From the NCBI RefSeq assembly GCF_035920345.1, contig NZ_CP109149.1:7440001-7504000 (forward strand): a stretch of DNA of 64,000 bases, given 5' to 3'. The stretch comes from Nocardia vinacea (GTDB taxonomy: Bacteria; Actinomycetota; Actinomycetes; Mycobacteriales; Mycobacteriaceae). The notes under the pieces were generated by a model that saw only the letters and a program-made list of their open reading frames with translations, did no database searches and was not told the origin of the DNA. A program made the translations under genes and the position numbers. Position 1 is the stretch's first letter, and each line of letters opens with the position of its first letter. This document shows, one piece after another, positions 48,201 to 57,883 of this stretch.

Positions 48201-50410
48201 TGACGGCGGAGACGGACCCCGCGGCGATCGATGACGCCGAGCGCGCAACCCCGTTACGGCCAGAGCATCCGGCCTACCTGATCTACACCTCGGGCTCCAC
48301 CGGGACGCCCAAAGGAGTTGTGGTCACCCATACCGGGATAGCGAATCTGGCCGCCGAAATACGGGAGCGGTTCGGCCTCACTCCGGCTTCTCGGATGCTG
48401 GCCGCCGCCGCACCGACCTTCGACGTCTCGATCCTCGAATGGTTCAGCGCGACCGCCGCCGGCGCCACCCTGGTCGTAGCCCCGGCATCGGTCGTCGCCG
48501 GCGCCGCACTGGCCGAGTTGATCAATGCCGAACACGTGACTCATGCCGCCCTCACTCCCACCGTGCTCGCATCACTGCACGCCGACGATGTCGGCACCCT
48601 CGACACGCTGATCCTGGGCGGCGAGACCTGTCCACCCGATCTGGCAGCACAGTGGACGCCGGGCCGCACCGTGCTCAACGCCTACGGGGCTACCGAAACC
48701 ACGATCGTCAGCTGCGGCCATGCTCCGCTGACCACAACCACGGGCGGCCCGGTGACAATCGGCGGGCCGGTGCTCGGATTCACCGCCGTCGTACTCGACC
48801 GCAGATTGCGCCCCGTCCCGGCCGGAGTGGTCGGCGAACTGTACGTGTCCGGACCGGGCCTCGCCCGCGGGTACCACCGCCAATCTGCAACCACAGCAGC
48901 CCGATTCATCCCCGACCCGTACGGACCGGCCGGGACACGCATGTACCGGACCGGCGACCTGGTCAGCTGGACTACCGATCGAACGCTGCGGTTCTCCGGT
49001 CGCAGCGATGTACAGCTCGAGATCAACGGCCACCGCATCGAACCCGGTGACATCGAGGCCGCGCTCCGCGCCCACCCCGACATCGACCATGCCGCCGTCA
49101 CGGTGCGCACCGGCCCCAACGGCAGCACTCAACTCGTCGGCTACGTGGTGCCCGTTCCCCGCAGTACGACCGACGCCGCCACACTGACCGCCCACCTCGC
49201 AACGCGACTATCCACGCATATGATCCCCACGGCCATCCTGACGGTCGACCGGATACCCCTCACCCCCACCGGCAAAGTCGATTACAAGGCCCTACCCATA
49301 CCCGATTGGCGGCCCGCCCGGTTCCGGCCGCCGTCCACCGCACTCGAGGGCACCGTCTGTGCCGCCTTCACCCGGACCCTCGGCATCGAGCGGGTCGGCC
49401 TCGACGACGGCTTCTTCACCCTCGGCGGCAACTCGCTTGCCGCGGCCGAGCTGGTGGCGCGCCTTGCGGAGTCGACCGGTGTCGACGTGCCGGTTCAGTG
49501 GATATTCACCGATCCGACGCCGGAGTCGCTGGCCCGCCGCATCGACATGCGTCGGCGCGGACTCGACGAGCACGACCCCGGCGATGCGCTGTCCGTCCTG
49601 CTCCCGCTGCGTGCCGCCGGAAACGAGCCGCCGCTGTTCTGCGTCCACCCCGCCATCGGATTGGCTTGGGGTTTCAGCGGACTCGTGCAGCACCTCGATC
49701 CCGACCGCCCCGTGTACGGGGTGCAATCCCCGGCATTCAGCGAGGCCGCCGCGGAGTTCGAGACGCTCGACCAACTCGCCGCCCGCTATGTCCAAGAGAT
49801 CCGGGCTGTCCAGCCGCACGGCCCGTACCACCTGCTGGGCTACTCGCTCGGCGGCACCATCGCGCACGCGATCGCGGTCCAACTCCGCGGCGACGGCGAG
49901 TCCGTCGCCACCCTGGCCATGATGGACACTCGCGTCGTCACCGCCGACACCGTCCGGGTGCCCACTCCTTCCATCGCGCAGCTGCTCGCCGAGTTCGCCG
50001 GCCTCGACGTGCCACCGGGCGCGGCCGATCTCACCGCGGCGGCCGCGGCCGAGCTGCTTCACCGACAAGGCGGACTCTTCACCGCCGTGACCCCCGAGCA
50101 CCTCGTGATCCTGCACGATGACTACACCCGGCTCGTCGACCTCACGTGGAACCATCGGCCGACTCCCTTCGACGGAGACTTGATCTATTTCAGCGCCGCC
50201 GCCCACACAGACGACGGCCCCTCGCCGGCCCTGGCATGGCACAACCTGATCAACGGCCGGATCACCGACCATCACATTCCGGTCCGGCACGAGCGGATGA
50301 TCGAACCCGAGTCGCTGCGCGCGATCGGACTCGTCCTCACCGAGCACTTCCGCTCAGCCGGGACCACCCCGATGGAACCCGCCGCCTCCGCAAGGACAAG
50401 CCGATCATGA
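33251..50410 (+). CDS. four-module non-ribosomal peptide synthetase with thioesterase
   Basis: 5,719 residues. Order (key residues): starter C with HHVAMDG at 157; a half C lacking the HH motif (about 464-725); A1 (YTSGSTG 883); T1 (Ser1266); C2 of LCL type (HHIAADG 1454); A2 (YTSGSTG 1934); T2 (Ser2316); E1 ([10 protein letters not shown], 2509); C3 of DCL type (WPLTPLQEG 2871; HHLLLDG 3003); A3 (3474); T3 (Ser3861); E2 ([10 protein letters not shown], 4052); C4 of DCL type (4411; HHILIDG 4541); A4 (5012); T4 (GGNS, Ser5395); thioesterase (GYSLGG, Ser5532). Every A domain keeps the A10 Lys (GKLD/GKVD). The assembly line predicts an N-capped tetrapeptide, L-D-D-L, released by hydrolysis or cyclisation. 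My hand-read specificity codes (DVLLMGEIAK, DVLLIGDIAK, DALALGAIQK, DVLAIGAIVK) match no substrate I can name. ATG 33251 follows AGAGGAA. Confidence 0.95.
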   Translation: MTVLRPQLHPDQGSSGVTEPDVSAISQVPLSAGQRGLWLAQKLSPDVPICEAQYIELRGDLDVDLLREVSIQAGHEFQSGYLRLVEVDGEPYQLFDPALHTTGPLIDVRGEPDPIAAGLEWMYREYTTPLDMTRDRLLGSAIVQVGDQHYLLYLKIHHVAMDGYAGVLMVNRIAALYTAAVQGRTPEPNQPADVRTLFEADRSYRESKRFADDQEYWLNRLADVVDESSLVAGHAPARADSSVATAELSPVTVQRIADSAKASNASPAAVVIAAFGCYLARMTGRDEVMVNIPVSGRTNAVLRRSGGMFVNVAPLPLALGPGDTAATSTRRVQSDLVGALRHQRCGLTDIRAAAGYHGGQRRFAGPVVNVMFFHQEIRFGSMSGEFHILSSGPVDDLLIDLYQTGDPPRTILHFLANPNLYTDAALSAHCTRFGEFLDAFAADPDAALEQIHPASMRAGALIKRRQENLAFWRAALADLPEELRLPFDRPRPVVPSNRAATARYPLRADLVPALERYTRQHNWSLFTAIHGTLAVLLARLSGTTDIPIGTPITKRAGAALDDVADGFVDTPVLRTEIDLDESCSDLLGRVEQADLDAFEHADIPFEQVLDELVPQRSRHPMFQVMLAVRSVEPDPELSADLPAEASRFDLQFLLSADQDSGAATIAVTYAVDLFDAATIDSVVHRWIRILESIATDPTVPVGAIDVLEPAEQADLLTRSGAPSAMPTTLPDLLAAAAALDPDATAIVCDGQRLSYRELDERSNRLAHRLIQHGIGPEDIVAIGIPRSADSVLAVWAVTKTGAAFLPIDPTHPTERITHMMTDSKAAIGLTVTSVRAQLPDSTDWLISNNLDTSDDKPATDGRPVTDGDRIRPLRIDGIAYVIYTSGSTGRPKGVAVTHRGLANCAAAHRAAMGIEPGSRTLHLASPSFDVSVLEMLLPLPAGAAMVIAPNDVYGGDELAALLDREHISHVLVTPSTLSTIDHTRWPLPDLKYLMVGGEDYGTELVERWGVGRVVLNEYGPTETTIAATLISPLAAGELVTIGRPIRGVSVWILDQRLQPVPVGVAGELYIAGDLLARGYHQRADVTAGRFVACPWISGRRMYRTGDIVRWTSSGTIQHLGRSDFQVKIRGLRIELGEIDATLTSHDTVAYATTIGYRKDAGTQSLVSYVVATPDHTIDTTTLTEYLTDRLPSYMVPSSIMVLDQIPLTPVGKLDRKALPKPVFADRKPFRAPQTPTEHTIAQAFIDVLGIDTIGLDDSFFALGGDSLVATRVAARLGATLDAEIPVRLLFEASTVAELATRIEHHAGTGRRRPPLVAGPRPDLVPLAPAQQRMWFFNQYDTASGAYNMPIAIRLRGDLNIDALHAAVVDVLGRHESLRTRYPDHHGTLIQLIEPVENVDRELIVVPVVPSQLVETVTAFVADGFDVTIQAPVRARLFRIVGGGEPEYVLAVVVHHIAADGFSMTPLARDVTTAYAARIRGAAPAWTPLPAQYADYALWQQATLGTPDDPESLCAEQIRYWTEALSGVAEELRLPFDRPRPVVLSNRGATIDYSMSAGSVRALEQFARQHNSSLFMAIHGTLAVLLARLSGTTDIPIGTPIAGRGMAALDDMIGMFVNTLVLRIEIDLDESFTELLGRIKQADLDAFEHADVPFEQVVDKLVVQRSQARHPLFQVLLAFQNLEPVTLRLPDLELSAVELPNEVSRFDLQFILSENPDSGDMSVAVTYATDLFDAATIDSVVHRWIRILESITTDATIPVGVIDVLEPAERTDLLTRSGAPSAPPTTLPDLLTSAAALDPDAAAIVCDGQQLSYRELDEYSNRLARQLLRHRIGPEDVVAIGIPRSVDSVLAVWAVAKSGAAFLPIDPTYPADRITHMMTDSKAAIGITTASVHARLPNHTDWLILDNFDETDSNPITDSDRIRPLRIDDIAYVIYTSGSTGRPKGVAVTHRGLSNCATANKEVIGIERSSRTLHLASPSFDVSVLEMLLPLPAGAAMVIAPTDVYGGDELAALLDRERISHVLVTPSTLSTIDHTRWPLPDLAHLIVGGEDYGSELVQRWNGDRKLFNDYGPTETTIAATRTLLAAGQLVTIGRPIRGVSVWILDQRLQPVPVGVAGELYIAGDLLARGYHQRADVTAQRFIACPWTPGQRMYRTGDIVRWTGNGTIQHLGRSDFQVKIRGLRIELGEIDTTLTSHDTVAYATTIGYRNDAGTQSLVSYVVATPNHTIDTTTLTEYLTDRLPSYMVPSSIMVLDQIPLTPVGKLDRRALPKPVFADRKPFRAPQTPTEHIIARAFADTLGADMVGLDDSFFALGGDSIMAIQLVARARAAGAAFSARDVFERKTIAGLAQVAARDSTAASRLTELSGGGVGPVPLTPIMRRLLERSGSDFARFSQAMMLKLPMGIDLPGLTNTVQAVLDRHDMLRARLCSDDDGRRAWDVLPVGTVRAADVIRRVPIHGMPASAEFRTLAAAESTSAADRLDPDAGTVLQVVWFDPANTAEPGRALVLVHHSVIDRVSWRVLVSDLAVAWARIESGEPPELAPVGTSMRRWAYGLIEAARRPERVAELELWRAMADGPDPMIGSRALDPAIDVAASARTVEVELSPEVTEALLTEVPATFHGEVGDGLLAALAVALTKWRREREPAAAELTDVVIGLEGHGREEGVVPGADLTRTVGCFTTSFPMRLDLSGIDIDDACAGGPAMGAAVKSVKEQLLAVPDHGIGYGLLRYLNEDTGALPTPQIAFNYLGPVSTRVPEGEPAVAWRPVDGGEFAGAQHPDMPVSAVLDINVCTRDDGQGPQLRATWSYPAEILTAAEVRAAAESWRRASIALTTHARRAGSGGRTPSDLDLVRLGQAEIERLEHRYPTLSDVWPLTPLQEGLLFHALVSEESVDAYLTQLVVELRGQVDPKRLRRAGQVLLDRHANLRTAFDTDVGPVQVVQQDVEAAWSELDLSGLDDSARDREWELLLAADRATRFDPARAPLLRWMLVTTGPQRYRLVLTNHHLLLDGWSTPLLLKDLLVLYATDGDVTVLPEVRPYRDFLAWIAGQDSAAALDAWARAFDGAEEPTLVAQADPSRRYTESRDVLGELTEEQTTALTNLARARGVTLNTVIQLAWAIVLGTLTSRDDVAFGAVVSGRSPRIAGIESMIGLFINTVPVRVRLHADESLGQLLDRIQTEQTALLDHQFVGLTEIERVAGPAAVFDTMTVFESFPIDRFGLTADTDIAGMRVVDVAGTNGAHYPLGVVARIDDKRLHLEIKYLPELFDHDTMTATLQRILRVFGVVATDPELPLARLNLLSAAAYRELTPVSGSPAVPGRVLPELLAATVRRDPGAVAVVYEGRQWTYGELDAQSNRLARLLIDRGVGPEAGVAVGLPRSFESVLAIWAVAKSGAAFVPIDPKYPTGRIEHMLTDSGVAVGITLSQWRSRLPGSVPWLVLDEAVVEAEVSAASAAPVTDAERAGPIRLDHAAYLIYTSGSTGVPKGVVVSHQGLADLVAELCSRFDTEPGARVLHAASPSFDAAVLELLWAFTSGGRLVIAPPTVYGGNELARILSSERVTHAALSPTALATVDPAGLESLETVLVGGEAPAPELVSRWAPGRSLCNAYGPAEATIQTDASAPLVPGEPVTVGGPARGVGQVVLDAWLRPVPVGIVGELYLMGPALARGYRNRMGLTAARFVADPFAEQGRRMYRTGDLVRWLRLPDGNLTLGYMGRADFQVKLRGFRIELGEVESGLLACAGVARAVATVHRDATIGDRLVGYVVPETGVVLDSAAVLAFAEQRLAPHMVPATVVVLDTLPVTASGKLDRAALPEPDFTTGRAEFRAPVTEVEMTLAGLFAEVLGIDRVGVDDSFFALGGDSIMSIQLVTRARAAGVVFSTRDVFERKTVARLAHVAGQDSTTAAALPTELPGGGVGPVPLTPIMCWMVERGEFDDFCQWVTLTLPSGIDFTGIEATVRAVIDQHDMLRARLQPEPTHPSGWALQVRPTATIAAGLIRRVPVAAAPDSAAFAAIADAEAHAAAERLDPAAGIMLQLVWFDWAQRPGRLLVVAHHLVVDGVSWRILIPDLATAWAQIDAGQRPRLAPVGTSMRRWAHGLNAAAESLDELDWWRSTLGAADPPLGARPVDPELDLQATVATVKVTLPTSVTRAVLTTLPQVFRGSVDDALIAGLALALTRWRQRHGDNVTETLLTLESHGRHDTVLPGADLTRTVGWFTTAYPVRLDLSGIDIDDAFAAGAAAAAIIKSVKEQRREVPDRGIGYGLLRYLNADTAPILRALPPPQVSFNYLGRLDTVPEAFRDSGWLPADGDTGGGNQNPAATAAAVLGINAVTADTADGPALTAAWDYPTGVLTCAEVTDLAELWRDAVTALATHASRPGVGGLTPSDVGLVDLDQAAIDRLETRHQALDDIWPLTPLQAGLLFHAQLADGALDAYIVQLCVDLGGRVDADRLRRAAQTLLGRHPNLRTAFVRDGAREPVQVVYRHVDVPFAELDLAERDDTAAALEQVMDGDRHFDVTAAPLLRLTLIRIAPQQYRLVLSMHHILIDGWSTPLLIRELLILYAGDGDVAALPPVRPYADYLMWLNSQDRTGAETAWAQALEGVAEPTLLAPEDRGRRNTAAPGEVQVRLSQDHTAALVEVAHQHETTLNTIVQAAWALVLANATAREDVVFGTTVSGRPPQLAGIESMIGLFVNTVPVRVRLDHRESLAQLLRRIQTEQAALLDHHHLGLARIQQVAGAGAMFDTVTVFESYPVDRAGLSEDIDIAGMHILGIVGRDAAHYPLGLVVHHDTRLHLTFEYLPELFTRQQIDALADRVLRVLDTVAAHIDLPLTELQLQSPVEQATLVPVRGRPGPVPSVLPQVLSDAVTMAPGTEALVCDGVRLSYRELDEASNRWARVLIDMGIGPEAMVAVALPRCIDAVIAVWAVAKSGGAFVQIDPTHPRDRITRILTDSGAAVGLTRDTYREQLPDTLEWLALDDPAFVAMTAETDPAAIDDAERATPLRPEHPAYLIYTSGSTGTPKGVVVTHTGIANLAAEIRERFGLTPASRMLAAAAPTFDVSILEWFSATAAGATLVVAPASVVAGAALAELINAEHVTHAALTPTVLASLHADDVGTLDTLILGGETCPPDLAAQWTPGRTVLNAYGATETTIVSCGHAPLTTTTGGPVTIGGPVLGFTAVVLDRRLRPVPAGVVGELYVSGPGLARGYHRQSATTAARFIPDPYGPAGTRMYRTGDLVSWTTDRTLRFSGRSDVQLEINGHRIEPGDIEAALRAHPDIDHAAVTVRTGPNGSTQLVGYVVPVPRSTTDAATLTAHLATRLSTHMIPTAILTVDRIPLTPTGKVDYKALPIPDWRPARFRPPSTALEGTVCAAFTRTLGIERVGLDDGFFTLGGNSLAAAELVARLAESTGVDVPVQWIFTDPTPESLARRIDMRRRGLDEHDPGDALSVLLPLRAAGNEPPLFCVHPAIGLAWGFSGLVQHLDPDRPVYGVQSPAFSEAAAEFETLDQLAARYVQEIRAVQPHGPYHLLGYSLGGTIAHAIAVQLRGDGESVATLAMMDTRVVTADTVRVPTPSIAQLLAEFAGLDVPPGAADLTAAAAAELLHRQGGLFTAVTPEHLVILHDDYTRLVDLTWNHRPTPFDGDLIYFSAAAHTDDGPSPALAWHNLINGRITDHHIPVRHERMIEPESLRAIGLVLTEHFRSAGTTPMEPAASARTSRS
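34670..36960 (+). repeat. first copy of half-C plus A segment, duplicated in module 2
   Basis: Matches 37820-40110, shifted by about 3,150 bases. Long blocks are identical, for example around 36371-36470 / 39521-39620 and 36785-36955 / 39935-40105. The boundary falls within a condensation domain, so it marks a recombination event rather than a whole-module copy. Confidence 0.85.
37820..40110 (+). repeat. second copy of the half-C plus A segment (module 2)
   Basis: Partner of 34670-36960. Here the C domain is complete and keeps MFVNTLVLR, while the first copy reads GFVDTPVLR. Confidence 0.85.
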
Positions 50411-51081
50411 ACCCGTACCGAATCGTCGGGACACGTTCCGGCATCGAGCCGGTCAACCTATTCGCTCCCGATCCGGCGCCGCATATCGCCCCGCACCCCC
50501 GTACTGCCGAATTACGTAGGTGGACTTGCGAATACCTGTGTCGGCCGCACCCCGACCTCGGCCGATCCGGTCCGGTTTGTCCTTACACCAGCCACGCCAT
50601 CGCAAACCAGTCGCTCTGGGCCGTATTCGTCGAAGGCCCATCCGTGGACGCCGAGTGCCTGACCGCGATCATCGACGATCTGTACGACATGTTCCCAGCC
50701 CTGCCACCCCAGGATGAACCCGAGTGCAAGTTCAAGGCCGTCGTCGCGGTCTTTCCGGACCTCACCGATTACGCCGACATCGACGCGGTGCAACATGACC
50801 AGAAGTCGCGGTTCGTCGCGAAGGGGCTGATGGTCGGTCAGTTCTATCCGGGCTGCACCGTCCCGGGGCTGCGCAACCCGGCCTTTCCCGCACTCGACGC
50901 GCCTCTACCCATGCTCGCCATTCGCCATATGGCCGCCACCGACTTCCCATTCCTCAGCAGCCGCCATGAATGGGTGGACTCCTATCTCAAAATATTCGCC
51001 CCCGCGATCCCCAAGTTCATCATCAGCGCCATGTCCGAAAGACTCGTGCAGACCACCGAAGCTGCGGACGGAAATCACTGA
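50407..51081 (+). CDS. DUF6875 family protein coupled to the NRPS
   Basis: A 224-residue soluble protein whose ATG overlaps the NRPS stop (ATGA), so the two are made together. Seen: [68 protein letters not shown] and a C-terminal [10 protein letters not shown] segment, the pattern of DUF6875, a family often found beside biosynthetic genes. Its conserved CPYT Cys, plus His and Arg residues, suggest a catalytic or cofactor-binding pocket; the reaction is unknown. Tailoring of the peptide or of its precursor is the natural reading. Confidence 0.7.
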   Translation: MNPYRIVGTRSGIEPVNLFAPDPAPHIAPHPRTAELRRWTCEYLCRPHPDLGRSGPVCPYTSHAIANQSLWAVFVEGPSVDAECLTAIIDDLYDMFPALPPQDEPECKFKAVVAVFPDLTDYADIDAVQHDQKSRFVAKGLMVGQFYPGCTVPGLRNPAFPALDAPLPMLAIRHMAATDFPFLSSRHEWVDSYLKIFAPAIPKFIISAMSERLVQTTEAADGNH

Positions 51082-51185
51082 GATCGGGTCCGGGACAAGG
51101 CAACCGAGCCATCGACAACGTGGCGGCAGCTCGTCAGCATGCGGCGGCTGAGCAGCGGTATCGAGCAGGCGCTACGCTCGTCGGC

Positions 51186-51758
51186 GTGCTGCTTTCCGAT
51201 CGTGACATCCGTGCGGAGATCGCCGCTGGGCGTCTCGGCGTCGAGCCGCTCCTGGAAGAACTGATCCAGCCGTCGAGTATCGATGTGCGGCTGGATGGGC
51301 TGTTCCGGGTATTCGACAACACTCGATACACCCATATCGATCCCGCGCAACGTCAGGATGAGCTGACCAGTCTGGTCGAGCCCGACGCGGGGGAGCCGTT
51401 CGTGCTGCATCCCGGCGAATTCGTGCTCGGCTCCACGCTCGAGGTGTGCACGTTGCCGAACGATCTGGCCGGTCGGCTGGAAGGTAAGTCCAGTCTCGGA
51501 CGGCTCGGCCTGCTGACTCACTCGACGGCGGGCTTCATCGATCCGGGCTTCAGCGGCCACATCACACTGGAACTGTCGAATGTGGCGAATCTGCCGATCA
51601 CTCTGTGGCCGGGTATGAAGATCGGTCAGCTGTGCCTGTTGCGCCTGACCAGTCCGGCCGAGAACCCCTACGGCAGCACCAGCGCGGGTTCCAAGTACCA
51701 GGGCCAGCGCGGACCGACCCCCTCCCGGTCATATCTGAACTTCCCGCTGCCCACTTAG
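51186..51758 (+). CDS. dcd: dCTP deaminase (bifunctional deaminase/dUTPase type)
   Basis: A 190-residue enzyme whose sequence follows M. tuberculosis Dcd closely: [69 protein letters not shown] and SRSYLNF. The Ser-Ser-Leu-Gly-Arg motif and the Glu after [13 protein letters not shown] line the active site. It deaminates dCTP and hydrolyses dUTP to dUMP, keeping uracil out of DNA. The GTG at 51186 is the start. In M. tuberculosis dcd precedes udgA; here the UDP-glucose dehydrogenase lies 8 kb further on. Confidence 0.95.
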   Translation: MLLSDRDIRAEIAAGRLGVEPLLEELIQPSSIDVRLDGLFRVFDNTRYTHIDPAQRQDELTSLVEPDAGEPFVLHPGEFVLGSTLEVCTLPNDLAGRLEGKSSLGRLGLLTHSTAGFIDPGFSGHITLELSNVANLPITLWPGMKIGQLCLLRLTSPAENPYGSTSAGSKYQGQRGPTPSRSYLNFPLPT

Positions 51759-52053
51759 TTTGTGGCAGTGCGGGTTGCGGCGGGCCGGAAGTAGTTGCAT
51801 CCGGCGGCAGGCACTTTCGGCAGCGACCCGTACGCCTCGGCGTCAATCCGAACGAGCTTCCTCGTCTCGCTCGGATCTCGCAGATGCGTACGGGTTTCGG
51901 CTCCAGGACGCAACCCCACTGCCCTTTCGCTGCCTCTTCGTCCACGCTGGATCGCGCTGCACCGGCCCGGAAACAGCCGACCGAGCCCGTCCCTGTCGAC
52001 TGCCAGTAGAGGGGCGGACTCGGTAGGCCCGGCGGCGGGGACCGACGACGCAT

Positions 52054-52503
52054 TCAGTCCCCGCCACCCGCCCCCACCGCGAGTGCCGTCGTGATGACGA
52101 CGGATAACGGTGGGAGCGTGTCGCCGCGACTCGGTGGGTTGACCCAGAAGCACCCTTCCCGGGTCCACCGCCCGAGCCCGGTCGGCAACATCACGGCACT
52201 GCCTATGGCCGGGATGCCTATATCGAGACGGTTCAGTACCTCCAATACCTGCGCGCCCGGCCGACTGTCCGGCTCGGCGAGGAAGCTCCAGCGAATCTGC
52301 CTGGCCAGCATGGGGCCCCTCGTCCCCTGCTGTTCCAGTGCGGCCCTGACCTTTTCGGCCCGAGCCGTCGGCAGATGGACAACGCAGACCCGGCCGGTGA
52401 TGGGCAGCATCACGAACCCGCCGCGCTCGGTGACCGGTAATCCGAACTCGTGCCGGTAATAGGCCACCCAATCGTCGACTGTTCTGAGTTTCTCCACGTT
52501 CAC
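52054..52503 (-). CDS. small hypothetical protein divergent from the XRE regulator
   Basis: A 149-residue protein starting with GTG 52503 after AAGGAG. Seen: TVDDWVAYYRHEFGLPVTERGGFVMLPITGRVCVVHLPTARAEKVR, then RQIRWSFLAEPD and a Trp-containing tail. The start recalls proteins annotated as primase/polymerase N-terminal-like in actinomycetes, but no catalytic Asp-x-Asp is clear, so I call it hypothetical. The gene is divergent from an XRE/TPR regulator (180 bases between starts). The 295 bases between it and dcd hold no supported gene. Confidence 0.65.
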   Translation of the reverse strand: MNVEKLRTVDDWVAYYRHEFGLPVTERGGFVMLPITGRVCVVHLPTARAEKVRAALEQQGTRGPMLARQIRWSFLAEPDSRPGAQVLEVLNRLDIGIPAIGSAVMLPTGLGRWTREGCFWVNPPSRGDTLPPLSVVITTALAVGAGGGD

Positions 52504-52682
52504 GGCCAACTCCTTGCCTCCTCTATCCAAGGGTCCTGTGCCGGACGGCGATTCGGGAATTGCCCACCCGCTCGCCTTCTACTGCCATTCCGCTGCCTCT
52601 GATAGCGGAAGGCTTTTGCCTGTGGCCGCACTCACAAAGCACTCGTACCCTGGGAAGGAGTTCGTTCGGAAGGGATGACGTC

Positions 52683-54077
52683 GTGGTCCGGCAGTGGTCA
52701 GGTAGAGAGGCCCGTGCCCTTCGCGATGCCAGGCGGATGAGTATCCGGGAGTTCGCGGCACATCTGGGTGTGCACGAGCGGCTCGTATCGAAGTGGGAGG
52801 CCGGCGGCGCGCGGGTCCATCCACGTCCGGTGAATCAAGCCGCCCTCGATACATCCCTGGCCAGGTCCGACGATGTTGTGCGGGCGCGGTTTGCGGCCAT
52901 GATCGATCAACCCGTATTCGATCGACCGACCGCGCCCGGATTCGAAAGGCGGGCCGATGCTTCGGCTCGCGCCAATTATTCGAGTGACGCGGACCTTTTG
53001 GCTCTCATAGACGCCGGTGCGATGAGAGGTGATGCGTTAGCGGCGATTTCGGAGAGGGATCTGATCATGGCGGCTGCCCACGAGGCGAGCGAGCACGCCG
53101 GCCAGGCCGAGAGCACCAATGTGGGTGCCACCACCTTGGAGCAGCTCGATGCTGATGTCACGCGCATCGCGAACGATTATGTGCACATCCCGCCGGTACC
53201 GATGATGGTGGAGATGCTGCGAGTGCGACGCCGGGTGTACCGGCTGCTGGAGGGGCATCAGCGCCCCGCCGATACCAGCCACCTGTATCTGCTGGCAGGC
53301 ACACTGTCGGGATTGCTCGCCAATGCGAGCACCGACCTCGGCTATCTCGATGCCGCGGGCGAGCAGATCAGAGCGGCCTGGGCCTATTCGGAATTGTGTG
53401 GTCACAACGGGTTGCGCGCCTGGACCCGCGGCATGCACGCGCTGATCGAATACTGGTCCGATCGACCGCGTCGGGGAGTGCTGCTGGCACAGAGCGGGCA
53501 GGACTTCGCCGAATCGGCTACGGCCAAGGTTCGACTATTGAATATCGAGGCCAGGATCTGGTCTCGGTTGGGCAGTGACGCCGATGCCGATCGCTGTATC
53601 CGGGCCGCCGACGATGCCCGCGAGGTGTCCGATACCGACTCGCTGCACGACGAGGTCGGCGGCGTCTTCGGCTTCAACGAGGCCAAGGCCTACTACTACG
53701 CGGGCGCGACCTACATCCATCTCGGTCAGGCCGAACCCGCATTGGCCGCGACGCAACAGGCTATCGAGTTGTACGCCAACGGCCCGTCCGAGCGGCGTTC
53801 CTATGGCACCGAGGCGATGGCCCGGGTCGACAGTGCCGCGGCGCATCTGATCAACGGCAGTCTGGACGGTGCGGCTGCCGCGCTGGTTCCGGTGCTCGGC
53901 CTGGCCGAGGACAAGCGCATCGCCCAACTGGAGGAACGGCTCGTCGGACTGCGGCAACGGATCGCCGGACCGGAGTTCCGCGATGCCGTCGAGGCGCGGT
54001 TCCTCGACGAGAAAATCGAAGAGTTCTGCGGAACCACTGCGGCCAAAGGCATCCCACCGGGCAACTCGACGACTTGA
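52683..54077 (+). CDS. XRE-family regulator with TPR-like C-terminal domain
   Basis: A 464-residue regulator. The N-terminal helix-turn-helix is GREARALRDARRMSIREFAAHLGVHERLVSKWEAGG (about residues 6-45). The C-terminal two thirds are helical repeats (SHLYLLAGTLSGLLANASTDLG, AWAYSELCGHNGLRAWTRG, RLLNIEARIWSRLG, GFNEAKAYYYAGATYIHLGQ), as in actinobacterial regulators that sense small peptides. GTG at 52683 follows AAGGGA. Shares its promoter region with the divergent small gene. Confidence 0.85.
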   Translation: MVRQWSGREARALRDARRMSIREFAAHLGVHERLVSKWEAGGARVHPRPVNQAALDTSLARSDDVVRARFAAMIDQPVFDRPTAPGFERRADASARANYSSDADLLALIDAGAMRGDALAAISERDLIMAAAHEASEHAGQAESTNVGATTLEQLDADVTRIANDYVHIPPVPMMVEMLRVRRRVYRLLEGHQRPADTSHLYLLAGTLSGLLANASTDLGYLDAAGEQIRAAWAYSELCGHNGLRAWTRGMHALIEYWSDRPRRGVLLAQSGQDFAESATAKVRLLNIEARIWSRLGSDADADRCIRAADDAREVSDTDSLHDEVGGVFGFNEAKAYYYAGATYIHLGQAEPALAATQQAIELYANGPSERRSYGTEAMARVDSAAAHLINGSLDGAAAALVPVLGLAEDKRIAQLEERLVGLRQRIAGPEFRDAVEARFLDEKIEEFCGTTAAKGIPPGNSTT

Positions 54078-54126
54078 TACGGCGGAGCGCTGGATCAAAC
54101 TGCGGCTACAAGCAATATCGCCCACA

Positions 54127-54353
54127 ACGGAGCGAGTCTTACGAGCGACCCCGTTCGCGGCCCGTCTCGCGTCCGAGTGGCCGAAGCGCATGCGCCGCAG
54201 GCGCGAGTCTCGACCATCCAGCACGCGTACATCGGGTGCCGAACGCCCCGCTATTACCGACGACCACGGAGCGAGTCTTACGAGCGACCCCGTTCGCGGC
54301 CCGTCTCGCGTCCGAGTCGTCGAAGCGCATGCGCCGCAGGCGCGAGTCTCGAC
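54127..54353. repeat. 88-bp direct repeat, two copies 139 bp apart
   Basis: 54127-54214 and 54266-54353 agree except for about two bases (GTGGCCG versus GTCGTCG). Each begins ACGGAGCGAGTCTTACGAGC and ends in the palindrome-rich GCGCATGCGCCGCAGGCGCG. They fill the space between the XRE regulator and the aminotransferase. Confidence 0.8.
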
Positions 54354-54432
54354 GGCTCGGACGCGAGACACCAGGGGGCCGCGAACACGCCGCGGCCACG
54401 CGGCCAATAACACAGATGGCACCATAGGCAGG

Positions 54433-55680
54433 GTGAGTCCTAGCCATCTACCGCATCACCCGCCGCGCGTGCTGGAGCAATCCACGAAGCTGCAGAACGT
54501 CCTCTACGAAATTCGTGGACCGGTGGGCGCGCATGCGGCACGGTTGGAGGCGGAAGGGCATCGCATCCTCAAGCTGAATATCGGCAATCCCGCGCCGTTC
54601 GGGTTCGAGGCGCCCGATGTGATCATGCGCGACATCATCGCCGCGCTGCCCTATGCCCAGGGCTACTCCGAATCAAAGGGCATTCTCTCGGCCCGGCGCG
54701 CCATCGTGACCCGCTATGAGCTGGTTCCCGGCTTTCCCGAACTCGATGTCGACGACGTCTACCTGGGCAACGGCGTCTCCGAGCTGATCACCATCACCAT
54801 GCAGGCGCTGCTCGACAACGGTGACGAGGTGCTGATCCCGGCGCCCGACTATCCGCTGTGGACCGCCATGACCAGCCTGGCGGGCGGCACTCCGGTGCAT
54901 TACCTGTGTGACGAGTCCAACGGCTGGCAGCCCGATATCGCCGATATCGAATCCAAGATCACCGATAAGACCAAGGCGCTGCTGGTCATCAATCCGAACA
55001 ATCCGACCGGTGCGGTGTACTCCACCGAGGTGCTGCAGCAGCTGGTCGACCTCGCGCGCAAGCATCAGCTGCTGCTGCTCGCCGACGAGATCTACGACAA
55101 GATCCTCTACGACGACGCCAAGCACATTTCGCTGGCGACGCTCGCGCCCGATCTGCTCTGCCTGACCTTCAACGGACTCTCCAAGGCCTACCGGGTCGCG
55201 GGCTACCGCTCCGGCTGGTTGGCGATCACCGGACCGAAGGAGCATGCGGCTGGTTTCCTCGAGGGCATCGATCTGCTCGCCTCGACCAGGCTTTGCCCGA
55301 ATGTGCCTGCGCAGCACGCGATTCAGGTGGCACTCGGCGGACATCAGAGCATCGAGGATCTGATCCTGCCCGGCGGCCGACTGCTCGAGCAGCGTGATGT
55401 CGCGTGGGAGCGGCTGAATATGATTCCGGGCGTTTCCTGTGTGAAGCCGAAGGGTGCGCTCTACGCGTTCCCGAAGCTGGATCCGAACGTCTATGAAATC
55501 CACGATGATTCGAAGTTGATCCTGGATCTGCTGCTGCAGGAGAAGATCTTGATGGTGCAGGGCACCGGGTTCAACTGGCCGAATCATGATCATTTGCGGA
55601 TCGTCACGCTGCCGTGGGCACGGGATCTCGCGGTGGCGATCGAGCGCTTCGGGAACTTCCTGTCGAGTTACCGGCAGTAG
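54433..55680 (+). CDS. PLP-dependent aminotransferase, AspC/AlaA type
   Basis: A 415-residue fold-type I aminotransferase. Seen: IGNPAPFGFEAPD, YAQGYSESKGILSARRAI, DDVYLGNGVSELI, INPNNPTGAVYS (Asn), LLADEIYDKILY (Asp/Tyr), and the PLP Lys251 in NGLSKAYRVAGYRSGW with the phosphate-binding Arg. KPKGALYAFPKL and WPNHDHLRIVTLPW complete it. Class I alanine/aspartate aminotransferases exchange an amino group with 2-oxoglutarate. It matches the Rv0337c AspC type of mycobacteria. The GTG at 54433 is the start by frame; the ribosome site is weak. Confidence 0.92.
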   Translation: MSPSHLPHHPPRVLEQSTKLQNVLYEIRGPVGAHAARLEAEGHRILKLNIGNPAPFGFEAPDVIMRDIIAALPYAQGYSESKGILSARRAIVTRYELVPGFPELDVDDVYLGNGVSELITITMQALLDNGDEVLIPAPDYPLWTAMTSLAGGTPVHYLCDESNGWQPDIADIESKITDKTKALLVINPNNPTGAVYSTEVLQQLVDLARKHQLLLLADEIYDKILYDDAKHISLATLAPDLLCLTFNGLSKAYRVAGYRSGWLAITGPKEHAAGFLEGIDLLASTRLCPNVPAQHAIQVALGGHQSIEDLILPGGRLLEQRDVAWERLNMIPGVSCVKPKGALYAFPKLDPNVYEIHDDSKLILDLLLQEKILMVQGTGFNWPNHDHLRIVTLPWARDLAVAIERFGNFLSSYRQ

Positions 55681-56136
55681 CGACTGGACGGTCCGGACCC
55701 CCGACTCAGCGTGCGCTGGGCTACCGGATCGCCCCGCTTCCGGGGGCGAAACATACCCCGTGTACGGATAGTTGCGAGTTTTGGTTACTAGCTAGCGCTA
55801 AACGAGACTTTTTGTGTACAGTGTCTCTTGGCACTTCGAGTGCCCGGTCAAGTTGTCTACCCCCCCTGGACAACCTGACCTCGGGTTAGGCTGCCTACCC
55901 CCCTGGGCGCCAACCTGCGGGCGGCGGAGACATCCCCCTGCTCTCCGCCGCCCCCTCCCGATTTTCCCCACCGGTACAGCATCGCGAAGCGATTCGATGA
56001 GGTGGTCGGGCGACGGGTGGGCACCTTTTCATGACTCATCGTTGGTCGCTGTCGGTCCGTGAATCCGATCTTGAAAATGAAATCCTTTAAGCTCGCACCC
56101 TGGACTACAGATGAAAAGGTAGGAGTCCGGTGAGCC
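55681..56136. other. 455-base leader upstream of the YibE/F gene
   Basis: No gene seen. Contains a short perfect hairpin GGCACT-TCG-AGTGCC (55830-55844), the palindrome TAGCGCTA near 55795, and the odd palindrome TAGGC-T-GCCTA in a TTAGG-rich stretch near 55880. The right half is C-rich. AGGAG at 56121-56125 is the ribosome site of the next gene. Confidence 0.5.
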
Positions 56137-57678
56137 ATGAGTGATCATCACCATCACCACGACCATTCCGGCCCCATCGCGATCGGCGCGACCGCGGCCC
56201 GTGTTGTCGTCGGGCTGCTCGCCGCGATCGGTGTCGTGGTCGTGATCGCCGCGATTGTGCTGTGGCCGAGCAGCCAGCACATCGATATCCCGCTGCCGAT
56301 GCAGAACGCGGGCGGCGGCGCGGTGCAGACCGAGGCCGGAACCGTGGTGATGCAGGACGTCGGCGCGTGCGGCAGCAGTTCGATCGGCAAGGTGTTCATC
56401 GATAAGCCGGAGCAGCCGCGCGCCGCCGGCTATACCTGTCAGCGCAGTCTGATCAGCATCGATTCCGGTCCGCACCAGGGCAATCACACCCTGTTCGAAA
56501 TCGCGCCCGGTCCAGGACAACCCGATCTGCATGCCGGTGACCACATCCGGATCGTGCGGCAGACCGATCCGAGCGGGATGCCGCTGTACTCGTTCGAGGA
56601 CTACTCGCGCGGGCTGCCGCTGACCCTGATCGTGCTGGCCTTCGTGGTCGTGGTCATCGTGGTGGCGCGCTGGCGCGGGTTGCGGGCGTTGCTCGGGCTG
56701 GTCTTCGCCTTCGCGGTGCTCGTGCTGTTCATGCTGCCCGCACTGCTGGACGGTAAGCCCGCTATTCCGGTCGCGCTGGTCGCGGGCGCGATGATCCTGT
56801 ATGCCGTGCTGTACTTGGCGCACGGTGTGAATCTGCGCACCAGTTCGGCGCTGCTCGGCACGCTGACATCGATGATCGTCGCGGCGGTGCTGTCCTGGGT
56901 CGCAATCGAGGTCACGCATCTGACCGGGCTATCCGAGGAACAGAACACCAACGTCGCCACCTACATCGAGCACGTCAGCATTACCGGTCTGCTGCTGGCG
57001 GGCTTCATCATCGGTTCACTCGGTGTGCTCAACGATGTCACCATCACCCAGGCCTCGGCCGCCTTCGAACTTGCCGCCATCGATGAAGCCGCTTCGCGCC
57101 GTGAGGTTTTCGCAGCCGCTATGCGCGTCGGCCGGGACCACATCGCGAGCACGGTCTACACCCTGGTGCTGGCCTACGCGGGTGGCGCGCTTCCGTTGCT
57201 GCTGCTGTTCAGTGTGGCGGGCCGCTCCATCCGCGACGTCCTGACCGGCGATGCCGTCGCCATCGAAATCGCCCGGTCCTCCGTCGGCGGTATCGCGCTG
57301 GCCCTTTCGGTCCCGTTGACCACCGCGATCGCCGTTATGCTCGCCCGCCCCTTCGGGCACAAGCCCGAACCCGCGGCCCCCGCCCGGCACTCGCGGCATG
57401 CGAAGTCCGAGGCGTCCGCACCTTCCCGTCGTTCGCCGTCCCGATCCTCCGCCGCCGCTCCCAGCCGCCAACGAACCTCAACCCCGACCCGGGATGACGA
57501 GCCGGGCCCGGCTGCCTGGAACGACCAACCCTCGAATCCCGGGACATACGAACGCAGTCGGGGCTACCGCAGCGCCGACCCACGGGACTACGAACCCGAG
57601 TACGACACCGACCCCCGCGGCTACCGCCGCCCGGATCCGCGTGGATCCTGGGACGACGACGGCCCTGCCTCTCGGTAA
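56137..57678 (+). CDS. YibE/F-like membrane protein
   Basis: A 513-residue protein: His-rich N-terminus (MSDHHHHHDHS), one helix at about 22-42, an exported domain of about 100 residues, then some seven membrane helices (about 165-420) with the YibE/F signature EQNTNVATYIEHVSITGLLL and SLGVLNDVTITQASAAFELA. The last 110 residues are a disordered, Arg/Ser/Pro/Asp-rich cytoplasmic tail. No transported substrate is known for the family. The AGGAG at 56121 leaves the ATG 11 bases away, a long spacing. Confidence 0.85.
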   Translation: MSDHHHHHDHSGPIAIGATAARVVVGLLAAIGVVVVIAAIVLWPSSQHIDIPLPMQNAGGGAVQTEAGTVVMQDVGACGSSSIGKVFIDKPEQPRAAGYTCQRSLISIDSGPHQGNHTLFEIAPGPGQPDLHAGDHIRIVRQTDPSGMPLYSFEDYSRGLPLTLIVLAFVVVVIVVARWRGLRALLGLVFAFAVLVLFMLPALLDGKPAIPVALVAGAMILYAVLYLAHGVNLRTSSALLGTLTSMIVAAVLSWVAIEVTHLTGLSEEQNTNVATYIEHVSITGLLLAGFIIGSLGVLNDVTITQASAAFELAAIDEAASRREVFAAAMRVGRDHIASTVYTLVLAYAGGALPLLLLFSVAGRSIRDVLTGDAVAIEIARSSVGGIALALSVPLTTAIAVMLARPFGHKPEPAAPARHSRHAKSEASAPSRRSPSRSSAAAPSRQRTSTPTRDDEPGPAAWNDQPSNPGTYERSRGYRSADPRDYEPEYDTDPRGYRRPDPRGSWDDDGPASR

Positions 57679-57883
57679 CCGCCGCCCGGATCCGAGAGCG
57701 CGGGGGGCGACGAAGGGCTCGCCTCTCGGCAACTGTCGCAGGGTTCAGCCCAACTATCCACCGCCCTACACTCTCGCAAGTCGAGTGCGCACCGCGCTAC
57801 CGGGTGTGCACTCACCACAAAGGGCGTGCAATACGAGACCTACTGCCGCATAGCCTGCTTCGCTGGGAGTACAGGTCACCAGT

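Noticed and set aside
33443..50347. Long antisense open frames opposite the NRPS
   Set aside because: GC-rich third positions open these frames by chance; none has a ribosome site or a recognisable domain.
844..50410. Siderophore locus linking isochorismate synthase to the NRPS
   Set aside because: The two lie over 30 kb apart, with no salicylate or DHB activation genes, no cyclization domains and no iron box.
51598..52053. Minus-strand gene between dcd and 52054
   Set aside because: A Cys-containing stretch (RRTGRCRKCLPP) looks protein-like, but the frame runs back into dcd and has no start site.
55860..55900. Iron box (IdeR/DtxR) before the YibE/F gene
   Set aside because: Only the left half (GGTTAGGCT) fits; about 11 of 19 positions match, too weak to call.
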